Shown one piece after another: positions 59,974-64,000 of a DNA stretch of 64,000 nucleotides. The stretch is taken from the NCBI GenBank assembly GCA_965214955.1, contig CBDCCU010000013.1, positions 124,001 to 188,000 on the forward strand, read 5' to 3'. A program made the position numbers and the translations under genes. Within the stretch, counting starts at the first letter, position 1. Every line of letters starts with the position of its first letter. Source of the stretch: Aliikangiella sp965214955 (GTDB lineage: Bacteria; Pseudomonadota; Gammaproteobacteria; Enterobacterales; Kangiellaceae). Below the pieces are notes generated by a model. It was not told where the DNA came from. It saw only the letters and a program-made list of their open reading frames with translations, and ran no database searches.

Positions 59974-60241
59974 TTATACCCGTTCTCCTTCAAGATGCAT
60001 GTTTCAGCAAGACAGTAAGCCATCCTATTTGAGGCATTAATGCGCAGGATTAGTCATTCTACTTCAAGCATTGATAACGAAGAAGAGGCTGGCTTACTGC
60101 CTTGCCCTTCGGGTGCTCAGCCAAAAAGCTTGCACTGTGTTACAGCTTTTGAAAAGGGCTTGCCATTTCCTGCAAGCTGCGCCTTGTTCAAACTTTTTGG
60201 CTGAACACTGAAACATGCATCTTGAAGGAGAACGGGTATAA
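59974..60241. mobile_element. MITE-like element with 34-bp perfect terminal inverted repeats
   Basis: The ends 59974-60007 and 60208-60241 are perfect 34-base inverted repeats starting TTATACCCGTTCTCC. Inside are two further inverted pairs: CAAGACAGTAAGCC with GGCTTACTGCCTTG, and TCAGCCAAAAAG with CTTTTTGGCTGA, so the whole can fold as nested hairpins. It has no open frame, so it is non-autonomous. It sits between pilS and pilR. Confidence 0.88.
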
Positions 60242-60254
60242 CATTACTTGGCTG

Positions 60255-61856
60255 TTAACGCTGAGTCAAATTTGCGGCAGAAAAACTAATTCTAAAACAG
60301 GTTCCACCTGTAGGAATTGGAATGTGATCGAGTCGTGCTCTATTAACTTCACATAACTCTTTGGATAAGTATAAACCCAGTCCTGTACCAGTGCGAGAAG
60401 TGGTAAAAAAGGGTTCAAATAGTTTTTCAGCCACCTCAGGTGTAATACCATCACCTTGATCAATAACATCTAAAAATGAAGTATGACTGTGAGGTTCAAC
60501 CCCAACCATAATTTGCACGGTTGGCTTGCCTGTTTTTAATTCACTATAACGAGCGCCATTATCAATTAAATTAGTTAGCACTTGTGATAGTTGTGAAACA
60601 TCAAAGTGGATAATTAGATCATTGGATTGAAACTGAGTTGCCACTAAAGGCGGCTCTTTTTTTCCTTTGACATAATCTTCAAGCATTTTAGGTAAGTATC
60701 GGGAAAGATTAATTTCTTTTACTTGCACTGCCTTACGCTGCGAAAGCTTCATTATGTTTTCAATAATTGTATTAACGCGCGAAGTATTTTTGTGAATAAT
60801 ATCAACTAGGTCAGCGTTTTCGGGTGAAATTTCATCGCTCTCATTGAGTAGTTGTGCGGCATGGCTTAATGCGCCTAATGGGTTTCTAATTTCATGCGCG
60901 ATTGAGGCGGTTAATCGACCAAGTGATGCAAGTTTTAAGCTTTGTGCTCTTTGGTTAAGCATGCTGGTATCTTCTAAAAAGATTATTACACTTTGTTTGG
61001 TTTTACTTACATCAGAAAAATTAGGTAAAAGGTTTGGGCCTGTTGCATTATTTTTAAAAGGCTTTGAGCGGTAACTGTGTTTGCGTCGCCATAAATTAAG
61101 TTGGCGGGCTAAAGGCGTTGAAACTTGTTCTAGCATTTGTGATTTACTTGACTCGGGCATACCCAAATGAACCCAAGCTGCACGATTAATTAAAGCAATT
61201 CTATTTGCACCATCAACAACAATAACTCCGGTATTCATAAACTGAATAATTTGCTCATTGAGCTTTTCCATATTTTCTAAGCCGCGAGCAGATTCAGCGG
61301 CAACATTTTCAGATTCTTTTAGTCGGTGTGACAAATAATAAGCAATTAGGCTTGTTGCCATAAAAGTAACCGACAATATTCCAACTTGAGTCATATTATT
61401 ACTAAGCGAGCCTGTAAGATAATTACTGTAAAGCTGTTGAGCTAACACACCTAATGATGCCAATACAGAAAAACCTAAAGTTGCGGGTGTGCCAATTAAA
61501 ATACTTACTGCTGAAGTGCTTACGGCAATTAGCATGCCCAAACCGCTGCCCACACCGCCACTTGCATGCATGAGTAATAAGATAAAAATAATGTCAAATA
61601 ATATCTGTAGCTTTAATTGAAACGAATAGAACCGTGCAATAAAAAATACGCTAATAACGGCAACAAGGGAAAAACCACTAAATGCTTTTGCGGTTATTAA
61701 ATAAAGCTTTGGGTGTTGATTACCAAAAAAACTAACGTCTAGGTTAAGGTTAAATATAATTAACAAAGAAAAGGCAAGAACAACTCGATACAAAGAAAAT
61801 ATTTGAAGCGCTTTCCAAGATGCAGATTTGGAAGAGTCAAGAATTGATTGTGCCAC
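60255..61856 (-). CDS. pilS: Type IV pilus sensor histidine kinase PilS
   Basis: A 533-residue membrane sensor kinase: six predicted membrane helices in the first 190 residues, a PAS-like region (about 200-260, QIIQFMNTGVIVVDGANRIAL), the phospho-acceptor histidine in SIAHEIRNPLGALSHA, and the ATPase domain with NLIDNGARYS, DQGDGITPEVAEKLFEPFFT and TGTGLGLYLSKEL. In Pseudomonas, PilS senses pilin in the membrane. The start codon follows pilS-upstream spacing without a strong ribosome site. Confidence 0.92.
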   Translation of the reverse strand: MAQSILDSSKSASWKALQIFSLYRVVLAFSLLIIFNLNLDVSFFGNQHPKLYLITAKAFSGFSLVAVISVFFIARFYSFQLKLQILFDIIFILLLMHASGGVGSGLGMLIAVSTSAVSILIGTPATLGFSVLASLGVLAQQLYSNYLTGSLSNNMTQVGILSVTFMATSLIAYYLSHRLKESENVAAESARGLENMEKLNEQIIQFMNTGVIVVDGANRIALINRAAWVHLGMPESSKSQMLEQVSTPLARQLNLWRRKHSYRSKPFKNNATGPNLLPNFSDVSKTKQSVIIFLEDTSMLNQRAQSLKLASLGRLTASIAHEIRNPLGALSHAAQLLNESDEISPENADLVDIIHKNTSRVNTIIENIMKLSQRKAVQVKEINLSRYLPKMLEDYVKGKKEPPLVATQFQSNDLIIHFDVSQLSQVLTNLIDNGARYSELKTGKPTVQIMVGVEPHSHTSFLDVIDQGDGITPEVAEKLFEPFFTTSRTGTGLGLYLSKELCEVNRARLDHIPIPTGGTCFRISFSAANLTQR

Positions 61857-61896
61857 TTCAAATATTCCTTTTGTTAATTAAGTATTGGCTAAAAGG

Positions 61897-62742
61897 TTAA
61901 TCATAAATGGTTGGAATTGCTTGCCTTTTATGCTCAGTTTTTTGATAAATACGAATAAGCTTTTCACCGATCTCTGGCTCTATTGATTTACCTTCTAAAA
62001 AATCATCTATTTGATTATAGCTAACACCAAGTGCTGACTCATCGGTTTTTCCTGGTGCTAAACACTCCAAATCTGCTGTAGGTGTTTTATTAACCAGTTG
62101 TTTTGGAGCGCCTAAATAATCTGCCACTTGCCTTACTTGGCGTTTATTTAATCCAAACAGTGGAATTAAATCGCAAGCACCATCTCCCCACTTAGTGAAA
62201 AAGCCAGTGATATTTTCGGCAGAATGATCGGTTCCTAGCACTAGTCCCCCAACTAAGCCTGCAACTTCATATTGTGCAATCATTCGCATTCTAGCCTTTA
62301 CATTACCTTTGTTAAAATCTATTTGGCTTTGCGATTGATTAAGTAAGTTTGCTTGCTGTAAGGCATTTTCTACTTCGGTATGCATAGCATCTGAGCCACT
62401 TTGAACATTAATGGTAAGGCAGAGATCTGGCTGAATAAATTCAAGAGCAAGTTGCGCATCGGCCTCATCGGCTTGAGTAGAATAGGGCAGTCTAACAGCA
62501 ATAAATTGATAGTCTGAGTTTTCTTTTTTATCCTCTTGCAATCCTTTAATTGCCATTTGCGCCAATTTACCTAGGGTGGAAGAGTCAATGCCTCCGCTGA
62601 TCCCCAACACTAATTTTTTAAGGCCGCTTGCCTTAAGTTGTTTTTGAATAAAAGCAATACGTTTGTCTATTTCGTTTTGCGGATCGATACTGGGTTTAAC
62701 TTTAAGCGCATTGACAATATGTTGCTGAGTAATTTTAGGCAT
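61897..62742 (-). CDS. nadE: Ammonia-dependent NAD synthetase
   Basis: Final step of NAD synthesis, amidating deamido-NAD with ammonia. 281 residues with the PP-loop GISGGIDSSTLGKLAQ (near residue 45), VRLPYSTQADEADAQLAL, GTDHSAENITGFFTKWGDGACDLIPL and the C-terminal ADLECLAPGKTDESALG. There is no N-terminal glutaminase domain, so it is the short E. coli type. Confidence 0.95.
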   Translation of the reverse strand: MPKITQQHIVNALKVKPSIDPQNEIDKRIAFIQKQLKASGLKKLVLGISGGIDSSTLGKLAQMAIKGLQEDKKENSDYQFIAVRLPYSTQADEADAQLALEFIQPDLCLTINVQSGSDAMHTEVENALQQANLLNQSQSQIDFNKGNVKARMRMIAQYEVAGLVGGLVLGTDHSAENITGFFTKWGDGACDLIPLFGLNKRQVRQVADYLGAPKQLVNKTPTADLECLAPGKTDESALGVSYNQIDDFLEGKSIEPEIGEKLIRIYQKTEHKRQAIPTIYD

Positions 62743-62867
62743 CTTTAGCTAATGATTAATAATTTTGGGGTATTCTAACATAACAAAAATTGAAATTAAG
62801 TCTTTGATTGAATAGTGATCTATCGGATAAAATATAGCTTAAATGAATTGATCATTAGTTGAACAAA

Positions 62868-63206
62868 ATGAAAAAAATTGAAGCAATCATAAAGCCTTTT
62901 AAGTTAGACGATGTTAGAGAAGCATTAAGTGATGCAGGTATTACTGGAATGACAGTTTCCGAAGTAAAGGGCTTTGGTCGTCAAAAAGGTCATACCGAGC
63001 TTTATCGTGGTGCAGAATATATGGTTGATTTTTTACCTAAAACTAAAATTGAGATCATTATATCTGATGATTTACTCGATTTATGCGTTGAAACCATTAT
63101 GGAAGTTGCTAGAACCGGAAAAATAGGTGATGGTAAAATTTTTGTAACCCCAGTTGAAAAGGTGATCAGAATAAGAACTGGAGAAGAAAACGAGAGTGCA
63201 GTTTAA
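62868..63206 (+). CDS. glnB: Nitrogen regulatory P-II protein
   Basis: A 112-residue P-II signal protein of the nitrogen and carbon network. The uridylylated Tyr 51 is in RGAEYMVDF on the T-loop; the B-loop is VARTGKIGDGKIFV. ATG 62868 gives the standard MKKIEAIIKPFKLDDVREAL start; an in-frame TTG three codons earlier is unlikely. No amtB follows, so it is GlnB rather than GlnK, though the two are hard to tell apart. Confidence 0.94.
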   Translation: MKKIEAIIKPFKLDDVREALSDAGITGMTVSEVKGFGRQKGHTELYRGAEYMVDFLPKTKIEIIISDDLLDLCVETIMEVARTGKIGDGKIFVTPVEKVIRIRTGEENESAV

Positions 63207-63300
63207 ATTTCATAATGTTAGCCTCGGTTGATTAGTGTTGGTTGGCAAAAAATCAACTTCTAATACATTGAGGCTAATAGATAACAATAAGCTATGCTTC

Positions 63301-63342
63301 CTAGCAACTAGCAACTAGCAACTAGCAACTAGCAACTAGCAA
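63301..63342 (-). repeat. Heptanucleotide tandem repeat (TTGCTAG) x6
   Basis: Plus strand: six perfect CTAGCAA copies and then CTAG. On the minus strand, sense to bamD, the TTGCTAG units begin directly after the TAG stop of bamD (63343-63345). The layout is the same as the seven-copy array after msrP at 10751. Confidence 0.97.
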
Positions 63343-64000
63343 CTAGATATCAAACTCAGGATAATTAAGCATTAACACCCTTCGTGCATTATCCGATAAC
63401 TCTTCTAGCTCTAATAAATCGTAAGCCACAACCATCATTCTTAAAGCATAAGGTATTGATGGGGTTTTAGGGTAATGATCAACCACATACCTAGCTCTGG
63501 CTGCTGCTGCTTGGTAGGCTTCACGTTTCATGTAGTAGTTAGCAACGTGTAATTCATATTCTGCTAACCGATTGCGTAGGTACACCATGCGCTGCTGTGC
63601 ATCTTTGGCATAACGGCTATTAGGAAATAGTCGTATTAGCTCGGCAAAATCTTCAAATGACTGCCTTGCTGTGCTGGCATCGCGCTCTGACATTGGTGCT
63701 GAAAATAGTGATTTTCCAAACCCTGTTTCCGATGAAAAATTAATTAAACCTTTCATATAGTAAGCATAATCTAAATCAGTATGGCGAGGATTTTGGCGAA
63801 TAAAGCGATCAGCTGCGGCAATACCTGAAGCTAAATCATTCAGTTTGTAGTATGAATAAACTAAATTTAACTGAGCTTGATGAGAATAAGCACCAAATGG
63901 ATATAAGCTATCGAGCCTTTCTAAATACTGAACCGCCGTACGATAGTTACCTGAAAGCATTGAAAACTGCGCTTTTTCATAGAGTTTAAAAGCATTGGTT
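63343..64000 (-). CDS. bamD: Outer membrane assembly lipoprotein BamD (5' end outside window)
   Basis: BamD is the essential lipoprotein partner of BamA in outer-membrane protein insertion. The frame is open to the end of the window (FKLYEKAQFSMLSGNY), so the signal peptide and lipobox are off the edge; about 218 residues are visible. TPR-like units are clear: GNYRTAVQYLERLDSLYPFG, AYYMKGLINF, FEDFAELIRLFPNSRYAKDA and ARYVVDHYPKTPSIPYAL. The stop TAG is the first unit of a heptamer array. Confidence 0.92.
   Translation of the reverse strand, partial: TNAFKLYEKAQFSMLSGNYRTAVQYLERLDSLYPFGAYSHQAQLNLVYSYYKLNDLASGIAAADRFIRQNPRHTDLDYAYYMKGLINFSSETGFGKSLFSAPMSERDASTARQSFEDFAELIRLFPNSRYAKDAQQRMVYLRNRLAEYELHVANYYMKREAYQAAAARARYVVDHYPKTPSIPYALRMMVVAYDLLELEELSDNARRVLMLNYPEFDI

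Overview
The window is a low-GC (by eye, high-30s percent) chromosomal stretch from a gammaproteobacterium. The support is gene order and content: a pilA-pilB-pilC-pilD-coaE-zapD block next to nadC, ampD-ampE upstream of aceE-aceF-lpd, a Pseudomonas-type pilS/pilR pair, msrP/msrQ and a DUF1631 protein. The mix fits a marine, Kangiellaceae- or Alteromonadales-like lineage, but genus cannot be fixed from the sequence alone. Almost everything is core metabolism, with no phage, plasmid, CRISPR or defence island.

Layout. 1-2945: the 3' half of cyanophycin synthetase and a shorter Mur-ligase paralogue. 3036-6023: a YtrA-type GntR regulator with an ABC ATPase and permease. 6164-9515: rlmKL (frameshifted), a glutaredoxin-like protein, a DUF4124 protein and a DUF3579-like protein. 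9802-11443: msrP (frameshifted) and msrQ. 11469-13154: an AIM24-family protein and a repeat lipoprotein. 13251-19440: a complete rRNA operon with four tandem promoters, 16S, tRNA-Ala, an abnormal tRNA-Ile-like gene, 23S, 5S and a terminator. 19555-25452: small genes, then the aspartate-pathway operon asd-lysC-lysA. 25534-30751: histidine utilisation (hutU, hutH, hutC, divergent hutG). 30738-33718: an HD-GYP protein, an unknown protein and a GlyGly-CTERM surface protein. 33770-41459: the type IV pilus block, ending at nadC. 41964-45847: DUF1631 protein, ampD, ampE. 46188-52037: the pyruvate dehydrogenase complex. 52105-58389: deacetylase, DUF3149, MFS, FHA, SlyD, a DGPF protein with its ECF sigma factor, and a FimT-type pseudopilin. 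58550-61856: pilR and pilS, separated by a 268-bp inverted-repeat element. 61897-64000: nadE, glnB and the 3' part of bamD.

Connections. PilS/PilR (58.5-61.9 kb) very likely drive the sigma-54 promoter upstream of pilA at 40338-40353, so the pilus genes and their regulators form one regulatory circuit inside the window. HutC probably represses both hut transcripts through a TTGTATATACAA site in the divergent gap. The GntR regulator at 5622 probably autoregulates through a 26-bp palindrome touching its start codon.

The most unusual signals are: (i) heptamer TTGCTAG tandem repeats that begin exactly at the TAG stop codon of two unrelated genes 52 kb apart; (ii) a tRNA-Ile-like gene in the rRNA spacer with a CAT anticodon and three bases missing around the anticodon stem; (iii) a MITE-like element with 34-bp perfect terminal inverted repeats between pilS and pilR, with a probable relic at about 3 kb; (iv) single-base frameshifts in rlmKL and msrP, 2.4 kb apart; (v) an array of four near-identical rRNA promoters at about 115-bp steps. 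I did not find a convincing wholly new biological system.
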